Shown in pieces: positions 53,290 through 62,922 of a stretch of 64,000 bases of DNA; the first letter of the stretch is position 1; each line of letters opens with the position of its first letter. This DNA is from Paenibacillus sp. RUD330 (lineage in GTDB: Bacteria; Bacillota; Bacilli; Paenibacillales; Paenibacillaceae). The stretch lies in the NCBI RefSeq assembly GCF_002243345.2, contig NZ_CP022655.2:3970501-4034500 (forward strand), in the 5' to 3' direction. Position numbers and translations under genes: made by a program. The notes beneath the pieces are model-generated. The model had not been told where the DNA came from. It saw nothing but the letters and a program-made list of their open reading frames with translations, and did no database searches.

Positions 53290-53326
53290 GGAAGCCGTCC
53301 TGTATGCCGGACGGCTTCCCTCTTTT
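53290..53326 (-). terminator. Leader hairpin before xkdI
   Basis: GGAAGCCGTCC pairs with GGACGGCTTCC around 8 nt; on the minus strand TTTCGTTTCTT follows. It lies inside the probable leader of the tail operon and could be an attenuator or block read-through. Confidence 0.6.
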
Positions 53327-53337
53327 CATCGTTCCTG

Positions 53338-53351
53338 ATACTAGCATATTA
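53338..53351 (-). promoter_or_regulatory. Probable -10 region of the tail operon
   Basis: Minus strand TAATAT (53346-53351) with TAGTAT a few bases downstream (53338-53343). A poor -35 (TTTGAG, 16-bp spacer) overlaps the first degenerate iteron, as expected for an activator-dependent promoter. Confidence 0.4.
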
Positions 53352-53363
53352 GCACGTCCAAAC

Positions 53364-53421
53364 CCGCCTCAAAGGCTCATATCCGTCTCATTCCCGTCTC
53401 GAAACCGTCTCATCCCGATTC
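53364..53421 (-). repeat. Tandem 11-bp iterons upstream of the tail operon
   Basis: CCGTCTC occurs at 53383, 53394 and 53405, exactly 11 bp apart; on the coding strand each unit is GAGACGG plus 4 nt. Degenerate copies are CCGCCTC at 53364 and CCGATTC at 53415. Sites phased at one helical turn suggest cooperative binding of an activator. The rest of the 53239-53619 gap holds two hairpins and no gene. Confidence 0.75.
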
Positions 53422-53452
53422 AAGTCCGCCATTCCGCCTGTCTAGCGCAATG

Positions 53453-53487
53453 AAAAAGGCAAGCTCCGAAATCCGGAAGCTTGCCTT
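53453..53487 (-). terminator. Terminator of the activator gene
   Basis: Minus strand: AAGGCAAGCTTCCG pairs with CGGAGCTTGCCTT, then TTTCATT. Confidence 0.75.
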
Positions 53488-53619
53488 GGTTGTTCCCTGT
53501 CATGCCCCTCGCCGTTTCGGAATGGGTGACCTTCTCTTGCCTGTTCGTTTCCTTGCTCCCTAAGTTTCCTTGCTCCCTTAATTCTTTCACTCCAAGACGC
53601 CCTCTCCTTCAAGCTCCCT

Positions 53620-54324
53620 TCACCCCCGCTGCCATTCCAGCACCCGGAGAAACATCCTGGCCGCCTGCGGCTTCCAGCGGAAGAAGGTCGGCCTCGAGAC
53701 GCATAGAGACATGGCTGCGGAGTCCGCCGTCCTTTGCTCCATATAATACAGCCGAATCAGCCGGCCGAAGCCTTCCCGCTCCTCCTCCACAAGCCGGACC
53801 GCTTCGTCCGTCTGCTCCTTCTCCTCCAGCAGCGCCTGCAGCTTCGCCATTCTTTCGAGCACCGCGTCATAATCTCCCTGCCGCCCCGCTCTCGCCTCGA
53901 CCACCTTCTCGACTTTGCTTCTCAGCTCCCGCAGCAGCCGGTCATCCTCCAGATCGGCGCCCTTTTTCGGGATGGCGGCCAGCTGAGCTTTCGTGCCCGA
54001 CGGGTACTTGTCCAGGTAGGCGTGGGCAACCGTCTCCAGCTTTTGCTCATGAGCGTTCAAATACATATAGGAAGGCATGGAGCGCAGACGCTTGTGCAAA
54101 TCCTGAAGCTGATCCTCCTGGTTGAGACGGCTGACCGTCATGCCGCCGCCAATCGAGTAATTGCCCAGAGCCTTCGCTTGAACGCCGATCGATCGGTATC
54201 GTCTGGCCGCATCCCGGACGAGGCTCTCGACCTGCTTGTTGTCCAGCTCCCCGACCTGTTCCTCGATCGGCTTGCGGGCGAGTGCGGCGGCCGGCATCCT
54301 TTCGCCTTGCTTTCCGATTTCCAT
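53620..54324 (-). CDS. Putative late activator of the tail cassette (sigma-like C-terminal HTH)
   Basis: 234 residues, mostly helical. The C-terminal part (about 185-225, EREGFGRLIRLYYMEQRTADSAAMSLCVSRPTFFRWKPQAARMF) looks like a region-4 type helix-turn-helix, as in phage late sigma-like factors such as PBSX Xpf. The middle (about 60-180) is charged coiled coil. It sits between the repressor and the tail operon, divergent from the repressor, and its start is near a repressor-like palindrome. It most likely turns on the tail operon through the 11-bp iterons (inference). AAGGGGGAATTCAG precedes the ATG. Confidence 0.65.
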   Translation of the reverse strand: MEIGKQGERMPAAALARKPIEEQVGELDNKQVESLVRDAARRYRSIGVQAKALGNYSIGGGMTVSRLNQEDQLQDLHKRLRSMPSYMYLNAHEQKLETVAHAYLDKYPSGTKAQLAAIPKKGADLEDDRLLRELRSKVEKVVEARAGRQGDYDAVLERMAKLQALLEEKEQTDEAVRLVEEEREGFGRLIRLYYMEQRTADSAAMSLCVSRPTFFRWKPQAARMFLRVLEWQRG

Positions 54325-54344
54325 CTGAATTCCCCCTTGGATTT

Positions 54345-54361
54345 CTCAAACTAAATTTGAG
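54345..54361. promoter_or_regulatory. Repressor-like operator 1
   Basis: Palindrome CTCAAACTAAATTTGAG, 20 nt before the activator start codon. Confidence 0.6.
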
Positions 54362-54436
54362 TTCGGTGCAGACATGGCCTCTTTTGACCGGCCTGCTTGT
54401 GCTTTCGGCGCTTTCCTTTTATAATCGAGGCTGTAA

Positions 54437-54453
54437 GTAAAATATAATTTGAG
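54437..54453. promoter_or_regulatory. Repressor-like operator 2
   Basis: GTAAAATATAATTTGAG: one perfect half-site and 15 of 17 bases shared with operator 3 in reverse. It lies in the AT-rich stretch where an activator promoter is expected. Confidence 0.5.
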
Positions 54454-54573
54454 TGGATGCGAGACACTATCCTTTGCAGCTCCTTGTCCTTCTTCATTCG
54501 AAGACAGCATTCCTTGACTGCATCCAGACCGTCCAAATGCTGGTTATCCGCGAAACGTATCCCTACTATAGCA

Positions 54574-54590
54574 CTCAAATTATATTTGAG
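54574..54590. promoter_or_regulatory. Repressor-like operator 3
   Basis: Palindrome CTCAAATTATATTTGAG, 36 nt before the repressor start, next to a TACTATAG -10-like sequence. A perfect copy of the CTCAAA-N5-TTTGAG pattern. The surrounding 54325-54626 gap has no supported gene. Confidence 0.6.
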
Positions 54591-54626
54591 CAAGAGCTGA
54601 AACATGAGAGGACGGAGGTCGCTGAC

Positions 54627-55025
54627 ATGTCATTAGGCAAACGAATACGGGAATACCGGATCAAACGAGGGCTGACGCAAATGCAGCTTGCCGCCAGGCT
54701 GCAAATGACGGAGGCCAATATTTCCAGCTATGAACGGGACAAGAGCGCTCCCCCGAGCGACAAGCTCAACCAGCTGTCCGATATTCTCGGCGTTTCGTCC
54801 GATTATTTGCTTGGGAGGCCGACAGGCCGCTTTGAAGCCGCTCCTGCAGGAGAGGCCGGTCCGAGGGCAGCGTCGGAAGGCGGCCTGCGGACGCTCGAGA
54901 ACGATTTCAGCGATGATGAGATCCTGACTCTGGCCGCTCACCGGATCGGCCATGAAGGACCGCTGTCCAGCCAGGAGCTGGAGCAGATCAAGCTGGCGAT
55001 GCGCATCGCCTTGTCCAAAAAATAG
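54627..55025 (+). CDS. XRE-family transcriptional repressor
   Basis: 132 residues. The helix-turn-helix is at about 8-60 (IREYRIKRGLTQMQLAARLQMTEANISSYERDKSAPPSDKLNQLSDILGVSSDYLLGR). A flexible linker and a C-terminal helical part follow (about 90-132). ATG 54627 follows GGAGG; longer readings start in the operator region. It heads an operon with the ImmA-type gene and probably keeps the tail cassette silent by binding the three CTCAAA-N5-TTTGAG sites. Confidence 0.85.
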   Translation: MSLGKRIREYRIKRGLTQMQLAARLQMTEANISSYERDKSAPPSDKLNQLSDILGVSSDYLLGRPTGRFEAAPAGEAGPRAASEGGLRTLENDFSDDEILTLAAHRIGHEGPLSSQELEQIKLAMRIALSKK

Positions 55026-55049
55026 CATTCGGTTTAGGAGAGAGGGTTC

Positions 55050-55523
55050 ATGACGAAATATGAAAGCCTGCTGCGGGAAACGCCCGTCTTTCTGAGTGAA
55101 AAGGCCGATTTGCCGGAAAAAATCAAAGGACTCTATATCGAGAGCAAATCCAGCCAGGCCATCCTGCTGAACCGGAATATCCCCACCGCAGCCGAGAAGG
55201 GCTGCATTCTCGCCGAGGAGCTGGGCCATTATCATACGACGGCGGGCGACATCACCGATCAGTCCAAGCTGGTCAACCGCAAGCAGGAAAAGAGAGCCCG
55301 CAATTGGGCTTACGAGAAGCTGATTCCTTTGGACGACTTTGTCGACGCCTACCGCGCGGGCTGCCGCAACGCCTTCGAGATTGCGGACTATCTCGAGGTT
55401 ACGGAGGAGTTCCTGGGGAGATCGATCGTCCATTACCAGGAAAAATACGGACAGATGGTCATGCTGGGAAGCTGCTGCCTCTACTTCGATCCGCTCGGCA
55501 TCGCGGAAATGTTCGGCAAATGA
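55050..55523 (+). CDS. ImmA/IrrE-family protein (anti-repressor protease)
   Basis: 157 residues. The core CILAEELGHYHTTAGDITDQ is the ImmA/IrrE signature, though the first His of HExxH is Ala here (AEELGH). The N-terminal half has the usual IPTAAEKGC. Such proteins cut the partner repressor after DNA damage (ICEBs1 ImmA). It is 24 nt after the repressor gene. Confidence 0.8.
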   Translation: MTKYESLLRETPVFLSEKADLPEKIKGLYIESKSSQAILLNRNIPTAAEKGCILAEELGHYHTTAGDITDQSKLVNRKQEKRARNWAYEKLIPLDDFVDAYRAGCRNAFEIADYLEVTEEFLGRSIVHYQEKYGQMVMLGSCCLYFDPLGIAEMFGK

Positions 55524-55539
55524 ATCCTTCCATGCAAGC

Positions 55540-55574
55540 AAAGAGGCCGGCGCCATGAAGGCGCCGGCCTCTTT
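55540..55574. terminator. Bidirectional terminator
   Basis: AAGAGGCCGGCGCC pairs with GGCGCCGGCCTCTT. It ends the repressor/ImmA operon. Confidence 0.85.
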
Positions 55575-55758
55575 GCTGTCCTGCACAACGGTGCAGCCGA
55601 CATATGCCCGCATTCACGAGTCGCAGCATCGCTTCTTGTCAATAATGTCGCCATGCAGAGGCTATCCCTCACAGAGAAGAAGCCAAGAAGAATCAAACAG
55701 CTGGAAAAAGATCAAACTAAACGGTCGATATCTTACGCTTCCGAGGAGGATGGCCCCC

Positions 55759-56613
55759 ATGTATTTCTACAAAGAAGATCTGATCAACATGATCGTGCCC
55801 GACAAGCCGGATCCGGCCGCTGCCAAGGTTCTGCAAGAAGCTTTGGGCGGGCAGTTCGGCGAGATGAGGACGATGATGCAGTACTTTTTCCAAAGCAGCA
55901 ACTTCCGGGGAAAAGCGACCCAGTACCGGGACTTGATCCGCGGCGTCTTCCTGGAGGAAATCGCCCATGTCGAGCTCGTCCAGACGACGATCAACCAGCT
56001 GCTCACCGGCGCGGGAGAGGAAACTCCGGGTCGGGCCGGCGTCGATGGAGCGCCTCTGGACGAAGCCATCAAGCATGCCAATCCGCATCATTACATCATG
56101 GGCGCCCAAGGCTCCCTCCCGGTCGATGCCGCAGGCAATCCATGGCTGGGCAGCTATGTATACAACCACGGGAACCTGATCGCCGATCTGCTCAACAACG
56201 TCGTCCTGGAATCGACCGGCGTCCTTCAAAAATCCCGCATCTATGAGATGAGCTCCAACAAGACGTTCCGGGAGACGCTCGGATTTCTGATCGTGCGGGA
56301 CAACGCGCATCAGAACGCGTTCGCCAAGGCGCTTGAGACCCTCGGCGTCAGCTGGGGCAAGCTGTTCCCGGTGCCGAACTACGATCTCAATAAATATCCG
56401 GAATGCCGGAAGTATGTGGAGATGGGCTTCCACAACGCGCAGTTCAACTACCGCCTCGACGACACCCGCATCGGAGAGATTTTCAGCGGACAGACGCCAA
56501 GCCGCAACGGCGGCGAGCTGCAGGTCACGCCTCCGCCGCAAGGTTATCCGGTGCCTTTCAACCCCGATATGCCGAACGAGCATGCACCGGGAATAACGGA
56601 TATGAGCAACTGA
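55759..56613 (+). CDS. Manganese catalase family protein (YdbD-like)
   Basis: 284 residues. Metal ligands are visible: GGQFGEMRTMMQYFF (Glu), FLEEIAHVELVQ (Glu, His), NNVVLESTGVLQKSRIYEM (Glu) and VRDNAHQNAFAKALE (His). Close to B. subtilis YdbD; it breaks down hydrogen peroxide. ATG 55759 follows GAGGAGG by 8 nt; ATG 55750 is too close. A second member of the family, CotJC, is in this window. Confidence 0.85.
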   Translation: MYFYKEDLINMIVPDKPDPAAAKVLQEALGGQFGEMRTMMQYFFQSSNFRGKATQYRDLIRGVFLEEIAHVELVQTTINQLLTGAGEETPGRAGVDGAPLDEAIKHANPHHYIMGAQGSLPVDAAGNPWLGSYVYNHGNLIADLLNNVVLESTGVLQKSRIYEMSSNKTFRETLGFLIVRDNAHQNAFAKALETLGVSWGKLFPVPNYDLNKYPECRKYVEMGFHNAQFNYRLDDTRIGEIFSGQTPSRNGGELQVTPPPQGYPVPFNPDMPNEHAPGITDMSN

Positions 56614-56622
56614 TAAGTCCCG

Positions 56623-56658
56623 AAAAAAACAGCCGTCCCGGGTGGGATGGCTGTTTTT
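56623..56658. terminator. Bidirectional terminator
   Basis: AAAACAGCC-TCCC pairs with GGGA-GGCTGTTTTT; shared by the catalase gene and the suf operon. Confidence 0.8.
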
Positions 56659-56684
56659 GGCTTGGATATGAAAGGAGGAGCGAG

Positions 56685-58082
56685 TTACCCGATCGAGCCT
56701 TCCATCTCGAACTTGATGAGACGGTTCATCTCGACCGCGTATTCCATCGGCAACTCCTTGGTGAACGGCTCGATGAAGCCCATGACGATCATCTGCGTCG
56801 CCTCGGCTTCCGTCAGGCCGCGGCTCATCAGGTAGAAGAGCTGGTCCTCGGAAACTTTGGAGACGGTCGCCTCATGCTCGAGCGTCACGTTGTCGTTCAT
56901 GATCTCGTTGTACGGGATCGTGTCGGAGGTGGACTGGTTGTCGAGAATGAGCGTATCGCATTTGATGTTGGCTTTGGCGCCCTCGGCGTTGCGTCCGAAG
57001 GAGCAGAGGCCCCGGTAGGAAACCTTGCCGCCGTGCTTGGAGATCGACTTGGAGACGATCGTCGACGTCGTGTCCGGCGCCAGGTGGATCATCTTCGCGC
57101 CGGCATCCTGATGCTGGCCTTTGCCTGCGACGGCGATGGACAGAACCATGCCTTTCGCTCCGCGGCCCTTCAGGACGACAGCCGGGTATTTCATCGTCAG
57201 CTTGGAGCCGATGTTGCCGTCGACCCACTCCATCGTGGCGTTCTCTTCGGCAACGGCGCGTTTGGTGACGAGGTTGTAGATGTTCGGAGCCCAGTTCTGG
57301 ATCGTCGTGTAGCGGACGCGAGCGTTCTTCTTCACGATGATCTCGACGACTGCGCTGTGCAGCGAGTTCGTGCTGTAGACCGGAGCCGTGCAGCCCTCGA
57401 CGTAGTGCACGAAGCTGTCTTCGTCGGCGATGATGAGCGTGCGCTCGAATTGGCCCATGTTCTCGGAGTTGATGCGGAAGTAAGCCTGCAGAGGCACCTC
57501 GCATTTGACGCCTTTAGGCACATAGATGAAGCTGCCGCCGGACCATACCGCGCTGTTCAGCGCCGCGAACTTGTTGTCCGCCGGAGGAATGACCGTACCG
57601 AAGTGCTCGCGGAAAATCTCGGGATGCTCGCGGATAGCCGAGTCGGTATCCATGAAGATGACGCCCTGCTTCTCGAGGTCTTCCTGCATGCTGTGGTAGA
57701 CGACCTCGGACTCGTACTGGGCGGATACGCCGGCGAGGAACTTCTGCTCGGCTTCCGGAATGCCCAGCTTGTCGAACGTCTCCTTGATTTCCTGCGGCAC
57801 CTCTTCCCATGTCTTGCCTTGCTTCTCGGAAGGCTTGACGTAGTACTGGATGTCGTTGAAATCAAGATCGTCCATGTTGCCGCCCCATGTCGGCATCGGC
57901 ATTTTGTTGAATTGCTCCAAGGACTTGAGGCGGAATTTAAGCATCCATTCCGGCTCGCCTTTCATTTCGGAGATCGTGCGGACGATTTCCGGCGTCAGGC
58001 CTTTGCCCGACTGGAAAATTGATTTGTGCTCGTCGCGGAATCCGTATTTGTATTCTTCCATTTCCGGCATCGATTTTGCCAT
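56685..58082 (-). CDS. sufB: Fe-S cluster assembly scaffold SufB
   Basis: 465 residues, the canonical Suf[121 protein letters not shown] and [27 protein letters not shown]. With SufC and SufD it forms the scaffold on which iron-sulfur clusters are built. ATG 58082 lies 10 nt after AAGGAG. The gap of 142 nt to sufU holds no gene. Confidence 0.95.
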   Translation of the reverse strand: MAKSMPEMEEYKYGFRDEHKSIFQSGKGLTPEIVRTISEMKGEPEWMLKFRLKSLEQFNKMPMPTWGGNMDDLDFNDIQYYVKPSEKQGKTWEEVPQEIKETFDKLGIPEAEQKFLAGVSAQYESEVVYHSMQEDLEKQGVIFMDTDSAIREHPEIFREHFGTVIPPADNKFAALNSAVWSGGSFIYVPKGVKCEVPLQAYFRINSENMGQFERTLIIADEDSFVHYVEGCTAPVYSTNSLHSAVVEIIVKKNARVRYTTIQNWAPNIYNLVTKRAVAEENATMEWVDGNIGSKLTMKYPAVVLKGRGAKGMVLSIAVAGKGQHQDAGAKMIHLAPDTTSTIVSKSISKHGGKVSYRGLCSFGRNAEGAKANIKCDTLILDNQSTSDTIPYNEIMNDNVTLEHEATVSKVSEDQLFYLMSRGLTEAEATQMIVMGFIEPFTKELPMEYAVEMNRLIKFEMEGSIG

Positions 58083-58224
58083 GGTTTTCACGCTCCTTGT
58101 TATGGGATTGGAACTCTCTATTGCACAGTATTCACTCCGAAAACAAACTCATTGCTTTCTGCGTTGTCCTGCCTAACGGAAAGTCGCCAACCAAAGCCGC
58201 CGCAAAAGCGGGCTGCAATCAAGC

Positions 58225-61161
<2,937 letters not shown>

Positions 61162-61177
61162 CTGGTTCCCTCCCGTC

Positions 61178-61957
61178 TTAGGCTTGGCCGACTGTTTCGT
61201 CTTCGATGCCAAGCTCAGCCTTAACCCAGTCATAACCTTCCGCTTCGAGACGCTCAGCCAGCTCAGGACCGCCGGATTTGACGATGCGGCCTTGCATCAT
61301 GACATGCACGAAGTCAGGCTTGACATAGTTCAGCAGGCGCTGGTAGTGAGTGATGACCAGGAAGGCGCGGTCTTCGGAACGCATCGCGTTGACGCCTTGA
61401 GCGACGATCTTCAGGGCATCGATGTCGAGGCCGGAGTCGATTTCGTCCAGGATGACGATCTTCGGATCCAGCAGCATCATCTGCAGAATCTCGTTGCGCT
61501 TCTTCTCGCCGCCGGAGAAGCCTTCGTTGAGGTAGCGGTGCGCGAACTCGGGGTTCATGTCCAGCTCTTTCATCTTGCCGTCCATCTGGCGGATGAACTT
61601 GATGAGGGAAATCTCGCTGCCTTCCTCGCGGCGGGCGTTGATCGCGCTGCGCAGGAAGTCGGAGTTCGTCACGCCGGAAATCTCGCTCGGGTACTGCATC
61701 GCCAGGAACAGGCCGGCGCGGGCGCGCTCGTCCACGGCCATTTCCATGAGGTCCTCGTCGTTCAGCGTCGCGGTGCCTTCGGTCACTTCATACTTCGGAT
61801 GCCCCATGAGAGCGGAAGCCAGCGTGCTTTTGCCCGTTCCGTTCGGTCCCATGATCGCGTGGATTTCTCCACCCTTCATGCTGAGGTTGATGCCTTTGAG
61901 AATTTCCTTGCCTTCGATCGTTGCCTTGAGTCCGTCAATGACGAATTGCGTTGCCAT
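61178..61957 (-). CDS. sufC: Fe-S cluster assembly ATPase SufC
   Basis: 259 residues. Walker A GPNGTGKSTL, ABC signature GFSGGEKKRNEI, Walker B VILDEIDSGLD. It drives conformational change of SufBD with ATP. First gene of the suf operon; GAAGGGAGC precedes the ATG. Confidence 0.95.
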   Translation of the reverse strand: MATQFVIDGLKATIEGKEILKGINLSMKGGEIHAIMGPNGTGKSTLASALMGHPKYEVTEGTATLNDEDLMEMAVDERARAGLFLAMQYPSEISGVTNSDFLRSAINARREEGSEISLIKFIRQMDGKMKELDMNPEFAHRYLNEGFSGGEKKRNEILQMMLLDPKIVILDEIDSGLDIDALKIVAQGVNAMRSEDRAFLVITHYQRLLNYVKPDFVHVMMQGRIVKSGGPELAERLEAEGYDWVKAELGIEDETVGQA

Positions 61958-62101
61958 CTTTGAAATGCTCCCTTCAAATATGAGTACTTCCGGCGGCGGT
62001 GTCCCGCTGGGCGGATTCCGCCGTGGAAGCTGTCTGCTTTGCGAGTCTCCGGGAGCAATTGCGCCCGAAGTTCATTCTCAGTCGTTCTCAATAATAATTT
62101 T

Positions 62102-62129
62102 AGTATAAAACTCGTTATAAATCAATCAA
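62102..62129 (-). promoter_or_regulatory. Promoter of the suf operon
   Basis: Minus strand TTGATT (62124-62129), 16 bp, TATACT (62102-62107). Downstream, TTCTCA occurs twice 10 bp apart (62075, 62085, plus strand) beside an AT-rich stretch; a metal or redox regulator site is possible. Confidence 0.5.
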
Positions 62130-62727
62130 TCGCGGCTGCGCCGAGCAAGCTTCGGATTTCCATTCTCATCCGGCCGAACTGCTCGTCTCCAAGCACAGGC
62201 TCCGATTGTTGGCCGTCCAGCCCCTCGGGCAAGGAAATCCACGACTTGCAGCCGGTGAAGGCCGGCTCCATCGGCAGCCGCAGCGGCTGCCTCAGCTTGT
62301 ACACCCGAAGCAGCAGCACATGCAGCGGATCCCGCTTCTTCCATCTCAGGCGTTCCTCGGCGAAGGAATCCGTCCAGATATGCCGCTCCCTGATCCGCTC
62401 CAGAACTTCCGGGTCCGCAACGGGAATGTCCTCGACCGCATGCGCACAGCTCGATATCGACACCGTGCCGGCACCCGGGCCGGCCCATTCTCCGAGCACC
62501 TCGTCCAGTAGCGGGCGCGCCTCCTCCTTGAGAAGCTCCGGCCGCTGATGCTCATAGGCCGGAAGCAGATAGAAATCCGGCCGCTCCAGCCGGAAGCGCC
62601 GGGTCTCCTCGGCTATGCCGCCCTTGCGCAGGACGACGATCTGGCGCCCTTGCTCGAGCGCCCGGACCGCGACGGCCCATTCCTTCAGCGCGGCGGCTCC
62701 TGCGCCGGCTCCGTCAGGTACGTTCAC
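62122..62727 (-). CDS. DUF1802 family protein
   Basis: 201 residues. ALKEWAVAVRALEQGRQIVVLRKGGIAEETRRFRLERPDFYLLPAYEHQ is the DUF1802 pattern; the C-terminal half (VLLLRVYKLRQPLRLPMEPAFTGCKSWISLPEGL) fits too. Function unknown. It begins at GTG 62727 about 10 nt after AAAGGAGG. It lies upstream of the suf promoter in the same direction. Confidence 0.75.
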   Translation of the reverse strand: MNVPDGAGAGAAALKEWAVAVRALEQGRQIVVLRKGGIAEETRRFRLERPDFYLLPAYEHQRPELLKEEARPLLDEVLGEWAGPGAGTVSISSCAHAVEDIPVADPEVLERIRERHIWTDSFAEERLRWKKRDPLHVLLLRVYKLRQPLRLPMEPAFTGCKSWISLPEGLDGQQSEPVLGDEQFGRMRMEIRSLLGAAAID

Positions 62728-62768
62728 TTCGGCCACACCTCCTTTCACCCGTCAAGCATTTTCGCCTC

Positions 62769-62798
62769 ATTATATCAAACGAGCCTATTTCAAGTCTA
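62769..62798 (-). promoter_or_regulatory. Promoter of the DUF1802 gene
   Basis: Minus strand TAGACT (62793-62798), 18 bp, TATAAT (62769-62774). Its -35 overlaps the -35 of the divergent mtnK promoter. Confidence 0.55.
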
Positions 62799-62816
62799 AA
62801 AAAGATGGGCTATAAT
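62788..62816 (+). promoter_or_regulatory. Promoter of mtnK
   Basis: TTTCAA (62788-62793), 17 bp, perfect TATAAT (62811-62816). About 105 nt of leader follow; no S-box (SAM riboswitch) core was found in it. Confidence 0.5.
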
Positions 62817-62922
62817 TAGGGCTTATGTAGAACAAGAGCCTGGCGTACGCACGCGGCCGCAAGCGATTCTCATGAATTGTTCCTTCTTTTATTATGCTAC
62901 CCATGAAAGGTGGAAATCACTA

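Noticed and set aside
54351-54605. An 84-residue minus-strand frame between activator and repressor
   Set aside because: It covers the operator sites, has no ribosome site and shows no domain.
39408-55523. Intact inducible prophage
   Set aside because: No capsid, portal, terminase, replication or integrase genes and no att repeats were recognised.
62817-62922. SAM riboswitch (S-box) before mtnK
   Set aside because: Expected in some Bacillota, but the leader is short and lacks the conserved S-box core (such as CTTATCAAGAG).
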